64,000 bases of DNA from Leucosporidium creatinivorum (taxonomy: Eukaryota > Basidiomycota > Microbotryomycetes > Leucosporidiales > Leucosporidiaceae): positions 496,001 through 560,000 of the forward strand of contig BCKL01000006.1 in NCBI GenBank assembly GCA_001600635.1, in the 5' to 3' direction. Positions 31,915 through 43,994 of this stretch are shown piece by piece (the first letter of the stretch is position 1; the number at the start of each line of letters is the position of its first letter). Below the pieces are notes generated by a model. That model had not been told where the DNA came from. It searched no databases and saw nothing but the letters and a program-made list of their open reading frames with translations. The position numbers were made by a program, and so were the translations under genes.

Positions 31915-34900
31915 CTAGATCCACATCATTAACAGCTGAGATCGGCCCTCGTAGTCGTTGCGGTCGTCCGAGACGTCGGGGACTGTGGGCGCTGAGGTCA
32001 GCACATTGTCGAATAGAGGGTAGCAGGAACACGTACTGGTAGGGTAGTAAGGCACCAGCGCATCCTGAGCTCCCATGTAGAGCGACGAGTAGATCTGCGA
32101 GAGGAGGGCAAGGCGAAGGTCAGCTCTCAGCTCGGCGATGGAACCGCGTGGATTCGGCTTACCTGCCAGAAGACCTAGAGTAGAGAGGGAAACGACAAGA
32201 TTAGCTGAGAGGTCGAGGAAGCAGACTGAGAGATGAGCTCACCTCGCGGACTCGGCGGGCAGGGTGCCAGAGTCCTTGAAGGACATAGTTGAGGACGACA
32301 CCAGGACCGAGGGCGATGCGCATAGCCTCGATGGCGTCGAGCATGGATCCGATGACGTGAGGACTCGCTGCAGAACATTGACAAGGGTCAGCTTCGAGCC
32401 GCCGAGAAGGAGAGAGCGGCAAGACTCACTCTCGTAGACGTTGGGCCAAATGAGGTTGAGCAAATGGAGGTGAGCATCCTCGTTTCCGAGTCCAGCGGTT
32501 CCGAGCGCGAGATGCTTGACGATAGTTCCCGCCGTCTGGCGATGAACCTGGTCGCGGTCGGTGAGGGCGTCCTCGAGGCAGGTGACGACCGAGTGGATGT
32601 AGTCCTTGCCCATCTCGCCAATGTACTCGAACAAGAAGGACATGGCCTTCAAGCAACCGTTGCGGACGTTGAGCTCGGGCGTGCGGTACTCGTTGAGGAT
32701 GGCGGGGATGCAGGTGAAGGGACCGCAAGTCTCGGCGACGATGGCTGTGAGACGTCGAGGCGGGGTCAGCTTGGCTCGGCGTTTGCTATGTACAGTGGGG
32801 AGGCTCACCGATAGCGACGGTACTGCACACACGACTCTGACGCTCCTGGACCCTCAAGTTGGTGAGGAGAACGCTCAATACATCCTGAGGACCAATGGCC
32901 TTGGCGATGTAACCGAACGAGTTGACGGCCGCACGACGAATGGCCTTCTTGTGCGCCTTGAGCAGGTCGAGTAACTCGAAGCAGATGCGCATCCACTCGC
33001 GCGCAGAGACGAACTCGGCGCCGCGATCGGCGATACGTCCGATGAGGTTGATGGACGCCTCCTGCACCTTTTCGTGCCGGTTGCGAAGGATGGGAGTCAT
33101 GCGAGGGACTGTAGAGGGCGAGGGAGGTTAGCTTCGGCGCTGATGAGGAACGGAAGAACCGGCGCACGGAGGTCCTTGACGGGCGGGCTCATCTGGGTCA
33201 TTCCCACGACGTTGGCGATGGCGGCGATGGCGGCGATGATACTGTAGACGACCAGTCGAGTCAGCCATGCTCTAAAACGCCTCTCCGCCGCCGCAGCTCA
33301 CCTTCCGAGGGTATCGGGGTACTCTTCTCCGAGCTGCTCGAAGAGGACGACGCCGAGCTTGGAGAGCAAGCTGTCCTCCTCGCACTGCTTGATGACGACC
33401 GCCAGCTTGCTCGTGAGATCGGCGGCCTGCTGACGGACCTTGGCGCTCTTGTTGTTGAGACGCCAGAGAATGGTCGAGACGATCTGAGTGAGGTAGGGCT
33501 TGACGCGAATGCCTGAAGAAGCGAGCGAGAAGGTCAGCTAACCATCGAGGGGAAAGAGAAAGGCCAGCGAGGGGCTTACCAAGAGCGTTGACAACGGTGC
33601 CAAAGCCATCGAGCATGACCTGATCCTCGACCGACTGCTCCTGGAAGGCGTAGATGATGCCGTCGATGAGCTGCACCTCGAGGCGCTCGTCAATGTCGGC
33701 CGCTCCCAATCCCGCGACGACCTTGGTGATGATCTCCATGATCATCTTGCGGTAGGGCTCGCTCTCGTCCTTGAGATCGTTGACGACGCGACCGACAATC
33801 TCGGCGACTCCAGCCTTTTGCGCGAGCTCGACGGTCGTCTCGACGACTTGGCGGTAGTTCCTCCTGTCCAACGCCATGCGACGAACGAGGAAGTTCTTGA
33901 AGAACTCGGGGAGGATCTCCTGCTTGACGTAAGAAGGTTGGACTCCATCCGTGCCGGCGCACTGCTTGACGACCTTGAGCACAATCTTCTTCATTTCCTC
34001 GTCGGGCGACTGGAACTCGCGGATGAGGATGACCATGACCTCCTTGGTGTAATAGTTGGCGTACTCGGGGTCCATGAGAGGGATGATGAAGCCGATGGCC
34101 TTGAGGAAGGCGGCGAGTCCCTTGCCTCTGTGCTTGCGGATGCCCGTCCACAGCGGCTTGAGGACCGAATCGAACGACTCGATACCGTACGGCGCGGCGG
34201 CTTCGGCGAGAGCGGCAATACACAGAGCGGTCATGGTGCGGACCTTCTGCTGGTCGTCCTCGAGTCCATGGGCGACGGCCTCGACCAGGTTCTTGAGATG
34301 GGGGAGGACGGCGCAGCCCATCATGATGGCGATCTGCTGGATGATCTTGATACCGGTGTGGCGAGCTTGCCACGACTTTTTGGAGCGGCAAACGGCCTTG
34401 AGGAAGGGGAGAAGGGAGGGGATACCGAGGGCCGAGGCGACGACCGAGAAGGCGCGGGCGGTGGTGTTGCGCACGTACTCGTCGGCGTGGTCGATATCTG
34501 TTGGGGGAGAGCATTAGCTTAAGCCTTCGATGCTAACTCGGAGAACGCACCTGGTCGCATGGTCGAGATCATGTGGGCGAGACCGGCGGCCTTGGAGAGG
34601 TTGGAGATGATCTCGCGACCCTCACTGTCCAGCGAAGCGAGTCAGCGTTCCGTTACGCGAAAGAAAGCAGAGCCAAACACTCACACTCGAGCGTAGTAGT
34701 CCTCATCAATGAGCAAGGGCTCGATGACGACGAGAATCTTGTGAACGTAAGGGCGAACGAGGTCGTCGAGCTTGTAGAGGACGCGGTCGATGACCTTGAC
34801 GAGCAAGTGGCGCTCCTGGTCCTCGAGGGTGCGCTCCATGAGAAGAGGAAGGATCTTGTCGAAGAGGGCACCGGCGCCGAACTCGCGCGCCTTGTCCGTG

Positions 34901-36410
34901 ATTTGACGAAGGGCGGTCTTGCGCATGGGGGGCGTTCCGTTCTTGATCTTCAGTAGCAGGCGCATGATCTTGCGCTCCTTGAGTTCCTCGATCGAGAGGG
35001 CGCTCTCGTCCTGGTCGCCAAGAATCTGTAGGGAAGAGCAGGACGGTCAGCGAGAACGATTCGGCGGAAAGCGCCGAAAGAACTCGCCTTGGCAAAGTAC
35101 TGAGCGTCCTCCTGCTTGAAGAACTGGAGATCTCCGACACCCTCAATCTCGGTAGGGAGCTCCTGCGTGAGGCCGAGCATGGAGGCGCTGGCGGCATCCT
35201 CCTGCATCGTGAAGCCTCCTCCGTTGGCGGCCATGGGCGTCTCCTGCAGCTTCCTCGACGGGGTGCGGATGGGTGCGTAGCCTGCTGGCGGCTCGACAAT
35301 CTCATAACCCTCCATGGGAAGCATGGCGTTGAGCTCCTCGTCCGAGAGGTAACGGTTCCGAGGGTCGACGACGACTCCTGCTCCTCCGACACCTTCTCCT
35401 CCGAGTCCAGCGACGGGGGTCATGCCGTAGGGAAGTACCGCGCCCAATCGTGGGGTAGCGGCAACTCCTCCTACTGGCGTCTGGTCCCAACGCGAGCGTT
35501 TGGGCGTCTCGCCTGGTCCTGCTGCTCCTCCTGCGCTGGTCGTTCCGACGGGCGTCTCGTCCCATCGTGACCTCTTCTTCTTGGGGGCGGCGGCGGCAGC
35601 AGCTTCGGCCTCCTTTCCTTGCGTGTTGGCATCGTCCCATTCTCCTCCCCTCGGGCGAGTGCCATCGCTCATGTCGACGTCCTTGATGGCGGCGGTTGGC
35701 CTCGCGGGCTCGCCGTCGTCCCATCGCTTGCCTCGAGGGGTCTCGTCGGGCGCCTCGATCTGCTTGAGCTCCTGCCCATCGGCTCCCACGCCCTCCTCCT
35801 GCTGCTTCTCGATGGCGCGCCTGACCCTCAGCTCCTCGCGCTCCAACTCAGCTCGACGCATCTGGTCGGCGTAAGTGTTGGTCTCGCCCTGCACGCCCTT
35901 GTCGGCGTCGTCGGCGGCGAAAGCGTCGACCTGTACACCGGTGTCTCGGTCGAAGCGGCGGGCGTGGTACTCGGATTGACGCGAGGCGATCTGGCGAGAC
36001 TTGGCTGAGGCGGCGAATGGGTCTTCGGCATCCTCGTCGGCGAACTCGTTGAGGAGGTGTTTGGGAGCGGTGACTGTTGTGGTAGATAGCTGGTTAGTAT
36101 GGTGAGCTGTTACGGCGACCAGGAAAGCAGTCTGTAGCTCACAAGAGTCGAGAAGGCGGACGGTCTTTGCGTTGCCTTCGTCGTCCAAGTCATCATCCTC
36201 GTCTCCAGCAGGGCCCGCAGCGATGGACAGGTCGTGGTTGGCGAAACGAGAGCCCTTGCGCGAGTCGTAAACGTCCATGTCCATTGATACGCCCGTCATG
36301 GAGACCTTGTCGCTCTCGGATTCTGGACGCTGAGTCGACTCTGCTGTCCTCTTGGCTTCCCTACGAGCAGCCTGAGCTGCGCGAATCTCGTCTGCCGTTG
36401 AATCGCTCAT
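31915..36410 (-). CDS. HSH155: Splicing factor SF3B1 / Hsh155
   Basis: This is the largest SF3b subunit, whose HEAT superhelix clamps the branch-point adenosine in U2 snRNP. The N-terminus has the U2AF-ligand style RSRWDETPV and RSRWDQTPV motifs and [20 protein letters not shown]. The HEAT region begins [20 protein letters not shown] and is almost unchanged from other eukaryotes. The residues around human hotspots are kept: RNTTARAF (R625), [10 protein letters not shown] (K666) and QQKVRT (K700). About 1,270 residues are encoded in about a dozen exons. The last intron precedes the C-terminus [20 protein letters not shown], ending at the TAG at 31915-31917. The ATG at 36410 gives [18 protein letters not shown]. 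It is divergent from the chitinase gene. Confidence 0.95.
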
Positions 36411-36928
36411 GGCGGGCGAGAGTCGGGAGGGAGGAAGAGAGGGAGAGGGAGAGGGAGAAAGTGGCGAGCGGGAGTCGAGGTGGAGGAGGGGGCAGAGGGT
36501 CGCCTGGCTGAGGCTGAGTAGGGCTGACTACGTGGCGTGTAGGAGACTAGCTAATGAAACGAGTAGCTAGCTGATCCTGTAGCCGTGTAGCTGTCGAGCT
36601 GCTACAGACGAAGGTGTTGGTTCAAGTTGAACCTTGGCTCACCTCGAATCGCTCAGCGCTCTTGGTCCTTAGCTTCTGTCGCTTCTCAACAATCGCTACT
36701 CTCAGCTTCTTCTGCACCTGATCAGCCTCCACAATAGCTTCTCGCTGCAGCTGCTCGGCGCTCGGCCGTCTCTGAGAGCTCCGTGCTGCAACTCCGCCGA
36801 AACGCGAGGGGCCTTTGCCCCTGTTCCGCTCTTCTCACCGAGTCCTTCGCACGTCCGCCTCTCTTCTTCCTGACTCTCACTGCTCGCTCGTCCAGCTTCC
36901 AGCTTCCAGCTGCTCCTCAGCCTCCGAC
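36411..36928. promoter_or_regulatory. Shared divergent upstream region
   Basis: These 518 bp lie between the divergent starts of SF3B1 and the GH18 chitinase. The bases just before 36929 are C/T-rich. No specific operator was recognised. Confidence 0.45.
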
Positions 36929-38747
36929 ATGGCTCCGCTGCTTCGTTTCGTTTCGTTGCTCGGACTCACGTCCCTCCTCACGCTCGTTACTGCCTCCAGA
37001 CCCATCATGTGAGTCAATCAACTACTCGGAACGATTCATAGCTGACCTCTAGAATCCTCAGCGCGCAATACTACCCAGCCTACTCGGACCAAACCGTCGC
37101 CGAGATTCCGTTCTCGCAGGGCAACCTCGCCCTCTACTTCGGTACAGCTTCCGAATCGTCAATCGTCCACTCCATCGCTGACTCTTCTTAACATGCTACA
37201 GTCACCGTCACTACTGTCACCGGGTTCGAGGTTCCCAGCGATCAAAAGCTCGCCGAGATCCCTCGGTTCGTCAAGGCTGCTCATGCCGGTTAGTCTTAGG
37301 CCAGCCGTCGTCCCCTCCTCGAGGTAACAATGTGACTCACACCCACCTGTTTGGCACAGCCGGCAATAAGGCTCTCTTCGTCGTCGGGGGATGGACCGGC
37401 TCCCTCTACTTCTCCGACCATGTCGCCTCGTCCACCAAACGCACTCGTTTCGCTAAGCAGCTGGCTGCTTTTCAGAACAAGTATGGATTTGATGGGATTG
37501 ACCTGGATTGGGAGTATCCGAACGGAGAGGGTGTCGGTGAGCCGCTCTTTCCCTCGCTTCGAAGCTCGGCCGAAGCTGACCCCTCGCTTCGCAGGATGCA
37601 ACACCGTCCGTACTCACGACGCGGCGAACTTCCTCTCCTTCCTCAAAGTTCTTCGCTCCACCATTGGCAAGGGGAAGCTCATCACCGCTGCCGTCTCGGC
37701 GTCTGGCTTTATCGGCAGCGACGGCGAGCCCATCACCACTGGGCTCGGCGCGTATGCCAAATACCTCAACTATGTCAATCTGATGACCGTGAGTTCAGTC
37801 TCTAGCCCCGCTTTACAGACTCACTGATCTTGCTCTACGTGCAGTACGACTTTGCGTGAGTCTGCGCCGAGCCATCGTTCTCTTGCTTGACCTCGAGCTG
37901 ATCAGGTTCTTGCCTCTCGCAGCGGCTCTTGGTCAACCACTACCGCCGCCAACTCACCTCTCCGCACCTGCCTTGGCGATGGAAGTGTCGAGGACGCCGT
38001 CGCGCTGTGGACCAAGGGCGGCTTCCCTGCCAAGCAGATCCTTCTGTGCGCCGAACGTCTTCCTCGCTTCTTCGCTAGCTTGCTAACCTCGTCTCCCGCG
38101 CCAACAGCGGTATTCCGTCCTACGCCATCTCCTTCACCACCACCAAACAGCCCCTCAAAGGCCACAAGATCATCGCCGACGGCAAGACCTACCATTCTAA
38201 GCTCTACCAGAGATGGACCGGCGTGACTCCCAAGGGATCTCGCTCGGACAGCAACGCCAAGACGAAGGATGTGTGCGGTGTCACCACCTCTGTCTACACC
38301 GGTCAATGGCAGTACACCGACTTGATCAAGGAAGGAGTTGGTCTCGGCTTTCTCCTCTCGGCTCGTGCTCTCCAGCTGACGCACTTTTCCGGCAGGTCCT
38401 CTCCGCCGACGGCAAGACCGGCAAGAAAGGCTTCGTCCGCCATTGGGACGAGTGCACTCAGACGCCCTTCCTCTATCACCGCCATCGCCGACAGCTGGTC
38501 AGCTACGACGATGCTCAGTCGGCTGGCGTCAAGGCCGAGTACGCCCGCAAGAAGGGATTGGGTGGAGTGTGAGTTATTTCGCGACTTTACAGGGTCAGTG
38601 CTTCTGCCCGGAGAGGGAGTGCAGGAGATCGGTGGAGGCAAAGCTCGGCGATGCTAACCCAAGTCTCTCGCGCTCCACAGCATGATCTTTGACAGCACAG
38701 GCTTCAACGCAGCCGTGTACAAGTCGATCAAACGCCACCTCGCTTGA
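36929..38747 (+). CDS. Secreted GH18 chitinase
   Basis: An endo- or exo-acting chitinase that would cut chitin in the cell wall or environment. The signal peptide is MAPLLRFVSLLGLTSLLTLV to TA. Substrate-barrel strands are seen in LFVVGGWTGS and in the active-site motif FDGIDLDWEYP, which carries the DxxDxDxE residues with the catalytic Glu. Further conserved parts are TAAVSASGFIG, VNLMTYDFAGSW, GGFPAKQILLGIPSYAISF and GVMIFDSTGF. About 440 residues are encoded in about ten exons. There is no visible chitin-binding module and no GPI-type tail. The protein ends YKSIKRHLA. Its role in autolysis, cell separation or feeding cannot be decided. Confidence 0.9.
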
Positions 38748-38997
38748 TGTAGGTGAAGTTCGGCCTCGCAGAAAGCTCGATGCTCGGCGCTGACCTCCCT
38801 CGGCGATCTTCACAGGCGAAGGAAGAGCGTCTCGGCTGGTCCGTGTAGTCTTTTTTGATATCTTCCTGAACCCTGCAAACGATTTCGATGCTACTACCGT
38901 TCTTTCTCGCCAAGAGCCCCTCTCCATCAAGCGATCCTCCTCGAAAGCTCGCCTCGCCCTTCCTCTTCTCACTATATCTCGCCCGCTTCTCACCAGC

Positions 38998-41743
38998 ATG
39001 CCTCGCCTCTCAAAACGACAGCAACGCGAACAGGAGGAGCTCGAGCAGCTCGAAGCACAGAAGGCAGCATCGGCTGCTTCGCCAGAGCCTTCAGATGACG
39101 AAGGCGAGGAGCAAGCTGAGCAGAAGGAGGTGGGAGGGGCGTTTGGAGCTGTGAGTGGGAACTGTAGAGCTGTAGAGCTCCTTAAGCTGACGGACTGTGC
39201 TGCAGCTGAATCTTGGGGATGACGATGGCGAGGATAGCGAGGAGGAGGAGGTCGAGGAGGTCGTTGCGGTCAAGGTGAGTCTCTGGGGAAAGCTACAGCA
39301 GCCCAGCCCCGTGGCTAACCTCCCAATCGACCTACAGAAGAAGAGCAAGAGCAAAAAGAAGAAGAAGAAGGCCGCCAAAACGCCCATCGACTCTGCGGCG
39401 ACAACAGACGGTCCTCCTACTCCCGTCTCAGCAGCAACGAGCAAGAAGGGCGGCAAGCAGCAAGGTACCGATTCGCCTCGCAAAGCAGCAGCGGCGGACG
39501 ATGGCATGGACGAGATCGACCGAGCGCTGGCGGAGCTGGCAGCCAAGGGAGGCGAAGCGGCGCCGGTGCAGAGCAGCGAGGGGAGCAGGCCGGCTAGGCT
39601 CGAACCCAAGTGGCAGGCAGTCAAGGAGGTGTTCTCGTTCGAGCCGAAGCTGCTGGACGCCGAGGCCGAGTTGCGCAAGATGTTCGGCAGCAAGGTCGTG
39701 AGTCGGCTTTCGCTCGCTGCTGCTCCTTTCTCGGCGCGAGCTAACCGAGCTGGAACATCTACAGATCAGCACCACTTCTGCACCTCAACGCTCTATGCAC
39801 CACGCCCGCTTCGCTAATAATCCTCATCACGCAACCTCGCTCAAGCGATCCGCCTCCTACCTCGCCAACCCCGAGTCTGGCTGGTACCCCTCAGCCGGCG
39901 TCCTCAAGCTCAGTCGCTACTCCGGACCTGAATCCAACAATGATGAGGGAGAGTGGTACACCTTCGACCATTCTTGGGAGTACCGAGCCGCCCAGCTCTC
40001 CTTCCTGGAGGTGCTGCAGCAGGCCGACGGCAACCGGCTGTACGATGTGCTGCAGAACTCGCCTTACCACGTCGATACTCACATGCAGCTGTCGGAGATG
40101 TCGACGCAGCAGGGTGACCTCGGTGAGTTGCTCTCTACTCGCCTGTGCCCATCCTCGGCGATCGCTGACCGGAACCCTTCTCGCAGGCGCCTCCTCCACG
40201 CACCTCTCCAAGGCTCTCTACGCTCTCTCCGCACCTCTCCCCGTTTCCTTCCCATCAGGATCCTTCCGTCTCCCCTACTCGCAGATCGAGAACCGCGCCT
40301 TCTATCTCGGCATCTCGCGCAAGGTCGCTCTGCTCGTCAAGCGGGGTACGATGAGGGCTGCTTGCGAGTGGGCGAAGCTCGGGCTGGGTTGCTCAGGTGG
40401 AGAAGACCCTGTCGGGATGCTGCTCTAGTGAGTTGACTTAGGGCCAGGTGGAAAGCGGGAGGCTGACCGAGCCTCACCACCCCCAGCCTCGACTTCCTCG
40501 CACCCAAGGCAAGGCAGAACGAGTGGTTCCTCGCCCTACTCGAGTCGATCCCCAAGGCCTACACCAACCAGCCCGAGATGAAGCTCGAGGCGTACCCCGG
40601 ACTCGCTTACGCCAAGGCGCTCTGCCTTCGCAACATTGAGGAGGAGAAGAAGCAGGTGAGTACGGAAGTCGGGCGTCTCGAGACGCAGCGCTGACCTCTG
40701 AGAGTACACAGGACGATACCAAGAGTACTGCAGCTCTCAAGTCGGCCATCCTACGTTTCCCAATGGTCGTCCCTCTCCTCTTCACCACCCTCGGCGGCAA
40801 CGCACCTCCATCTCTTCTCTCCCACCGTCGCGCTCAAGTCGACGGGGAGTTCTCGTACGTCATCTTACTTACTCCTTCCCTCGCTCTGCCACGCTAACCC
40901 CTCCCGCGTCAGCAACAACCCCTCCTACCTCCTCCAACTGCTCTCAGCACTCTACTCTGTCCGCTCAGGACCACTATGGAAGCCACCTCCCGTCCTCGCA
41001 TGGCTACAAAAGACGGTCAACGCTGTAGCTCCCTCGCTGAACGACTCTTCACTCGAGGACGTTCGCGCAGGAGAGAAGCTCTGGTCGCAGGGTCCCTGGG
41101 AGAAGGGCGTCGCGCCGGCGGGGATCATTCGCGCCGCTTACCTCGCTGGTGGGTTTCCATTCGCTCCCTCCCCACCCACAGCATACTGACTCGCGCCCTC
41201 GGCCTCGCAGAAATCCCCTCGGTCCGCCCTTACCTCCCTCCCGCGGTCATGTCGGGCACCTCCTACTCGTTCGATCCCGTCCCTCCCGCCCGCACCTCGG
41301 GGGCAACCTTCTACGACGATACCTACTTTGCTCCCCTACACCAACAACGTTCCTTCCGTCGACGAGGAGCACCGGGTGGTGGACGAGCTGCCGCTGGAGG
41401 AGCAGGGGGAGGAGCTCGAATGGCCGAGATGGCAGCGGCGATGCGAGACCAATTGGCCAATCTGTTGGGATTGGGACCGGCGGGCCCGCAGGTAGATTTG
41501 AACCCGGAGTTGAGGGCGCAGTTGTTGGCCGAGTTGGAGCAGCTCGAGGCGGGGGGAAGAGGGGAGGTGCCAGGTGGGTTCCCTGGCGCTGAGGAGCACG
41601 ACGATGAAGATGATTATACCGATGAGGAGTTTGAGGAGGGAGAAGAGGGGCAGGAGGTTGGTGAGCAGGATCGGGGGAACTTTTTGGGAAGGTTGGGAGC
41701 GCTCTTTGGCGGGGGAGCGAACCCTCCGCCAGCTCAGCAGTAG
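38998..41743 (+). CDS. RQC1: Ribosome quality control subunit RQC1 (TCF25)
   Basis: Rqc1/TCF25 works with Ltn1 and Rqc2 on stalled 60S subunits. The start MPRLSKRQQREQEELEQLEA is family-like. Acidic and Lys-rich stretches follow (KKSKSKKKKKKAAK). The core has FSFEPKLLDAEAELRKMFG, then SGWYPSAGVLKLSRY, FDHSWEYRAAQLSFLEVLQQ, LQNSPYHVDTHMQLSEM and IENRAFYLGISRKVALL. That is the TCF25 helical-repeat order. The C-terminal part has a Gly/Ala/Arg patch (GAPGGGRAAAGGAGGGARMA) and an acidic tail ending in GGGANPPPAQQ. About ten exons give roughly 750 residues. It ends only 81 bp from the convergent gene at 41825. Confidence 0.88.
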
Positions 41744-41824
41744 CAACCTCTTCGCAACTCGAGCTTGATCAATAAGACAACAGTAGAAGATCATATCGCA
41801 TCCCCCTTCGAGGAAAGTCTATAA

Positions 41825-43677
41825 CTACTCAGCAATCACCAACGCGACCCAATCCTCCAACTCCTCCCTCGGCGCCGTCGTCTCCTCCTTCCTACTCCTC
41901 ATCAACCACGCTCCAATCGACCTCCGCACCTTGACCGTCCGATTCGATAATGTCCGTCCCAGTCCCCCGCCGCCGCTGCTTCGAACCGTCTCTGCTCGTT
42001 CGCCCGAGATGGGAGAAGCGACCTGCCGTTCGACGGGGCCGAAGGCGTCGCCGTACTTGCCCGATCCTTTGCCGCCGCCGAGGGCGTATCTGTGGTGTAG
42101 ACGAGGGGGTTAGACAAGGCTCGAATGCTCCGAGCGAGATGTAGAAACTCACGAAGGCATGAGCAAGCTCCGCAATCCGACCTTGAACGGCTTCTCTCGC
42201 GGCGTGTTGGGCGCTGGCAAATGAGCGAGATCCCAACTGAAGAGAGTAGAGTTGGACGCCTTGGCCCTCAGCTCCTGCGCTGTAGGTCTCCTGCTCGACG
42301 ACATGGGAGAGGCGAGGATCTCGCTCTTCCTGACCGGTCGAAGATGGGCGAGCGGAGGGGTAAAGTCGCGGTCGCGTGGGTGAGGTTGGTGTGGCGAGCG
42401 ATAGCGATGTGGCGAGGAATAAGGGGAGGCGAAGGAGGAGTTTGATCGTTGGGAGGAGAGGAGGGACTCGACGACGAGGTCGGAGGGGAAGGGAAGCGCA
42501 GAGGCTGAGGCGGAGGACTGGAGTGGGAGTGTGAACTCTCCGGATGGTCGACGGCTGTAAGGGTCCCAGTCATTTGGATCTTCCTCCTCGAGCTCTTCGA
42601 CATCCTCATCCTCCTCGCCATAAGCATCGTAGTCAAAGTCGGCGACGTCGATCCCGAGCCCCGAAGGATTCATGATGCTGCGTTGTCGAGAGCCGGGACG
42701 GTACTTGGCGCTGGAAGGAGGGGTAGGACATGTCTCCACGAGTACGGGGTGCTGAGCCCTCGCTTTGCCCTTCCATCGAGGCTGGCCGTCGGGGGAAGCT
42801 GGAAGCTCGGCGGCGGAGGAGGGGCGAGGAGGGGTACGTAGAGGAGGAGAAGGGCCGAGGGAGGCAGGCTCGTCGGGCGAGGAAGGGAGAGAGGTGCCGA
42901 GTGAAGAAGGCGAGGGGAGGAGCGAGTCCCATTCGGGTCGTTTGCCGCTGATTCCGAGCGAGGAGTAGGGCTCCGAGTGGCCGCCGGCGCTCGAGGGCTC
43001 AGGAATGAAGCTTAGAGCTTCTTCGGTGGGCGAAGGGAGGGTGGATCGTGAAGTCGAGGCGGTAGGCGCGTGGATAACCTCCTCCTGAGGAGCAGCCACC
43101 TCGTCGAAGCACGAAGGCCCAACTCCGCCCGAGCGCCTTCTCTGCTCGTTCAACGCCAGGGCCTTCTCCGAGTCGATGCCGCGCTCCTTGTGCAGCGATA
43201 CGCGTAGATAGTTGCGTACATCCGAGAAGGGCTGTTAGTGCGTCCGTAAGAGCAGAGCAAGAGCAAGATCAGCGACGCTGTTATGTTGAAAGAATGCCCC
43301 GCGACGAAGCAGGACTCACGCGAGAGAGGGACCGAGCAAGCTTGCCTGGCCTGGATGGCATCGAGCCAAACTCTTGCTGTAGCGATTGCGGATCCTCGTA
43401 GGTGGTGAAAGGCGTCGAGGACGAACCTGGAGGTGCTGAGGTCCGCGTTGCTCTGGAGACGCGCAAGAGACGTGTGGGAGTGAGTTCGAGGACTCCAGAT
43501 ATGTAGCACGTTGAGCCCGTAGCCGAGTCCTACGATTCCAGCCCCCTCCCTGCCTGCTTCTCGCTCGTTGAGCAGAGCAAGAAGCCCGTCAACACTCGCC
43601 GCGCGACCAAAGCTCAAGCTGGGATCTGCTGAGGTGTAGGATGATATAGCTCACCTGTGCTTCATCCTAGAAGGCAT
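41825..43677 (-). CDS. Ser/Pro-rich protein of unknown function
   Basis: I do not recognise a family. Spliced exons read MPSRMKHRATRTSAPPGSSS, then SLQQEFGSMPSRPGKLARSL and, across an intron, PFSDVRNYLRVSLHKERGID. Next come a long Ser/Pro-rich region and an acidic stretch (YGEEDEDVEELEEEDPNDWD). A conserved-looking end includes SWDLAHLPAPNTPREKPFKV and YALGGGKGSGKYGDAFGP, and the protein ends LEDWVALVIAE. The total is about 480 residues, with no membrane segments. The first intron is about 200 nt, longer than the rest; that model is chosen because it gives matching phases on both sides. The repeated MPSR and basic SLSR motifs suggest phosphorylation or 14-3-3 binding, which is only inference. 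It is divergent from the RING gene, 317 bp away. Confidence 0.65.
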
Positions 43678-43994
43678 GGCACCTTGAAGGCGGTCGAACT
43701 CGAGGCGAGATGAAGAAGCGAAGCGAGTGAGCGGAAGCAGAGAAGCGAGCTCGAGCGGAAGCAGGAGGAGAGGGGGAGAGGCCAAGTCCGAGACTATCCA
43801 CCTACAGCTTTGAATAGTAGTAGAGCAGAGTAGACATAAGCCCTAGCTCAATCACTCGCCTGTTGAAGCTACCCCTGATGAGGACTGCCTCCGTACAGCA
43901 CTCGAGCTTCGCAGCTCTCGCTCTCGAGCTCTCCCTCCGCCATATCGAGTCGCCCCAATTTGGGCTGTAGCACATCAGCTTTTCGACTCGGCGC
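43678..43994. promoter_or_regulatory. Divergent upstream region
   Basis: A short region between the divergent starts of the Ser/Pro-rich gene and the RING gene. Purine-rich on one side. No element was recognised. Confidence 0.4.
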
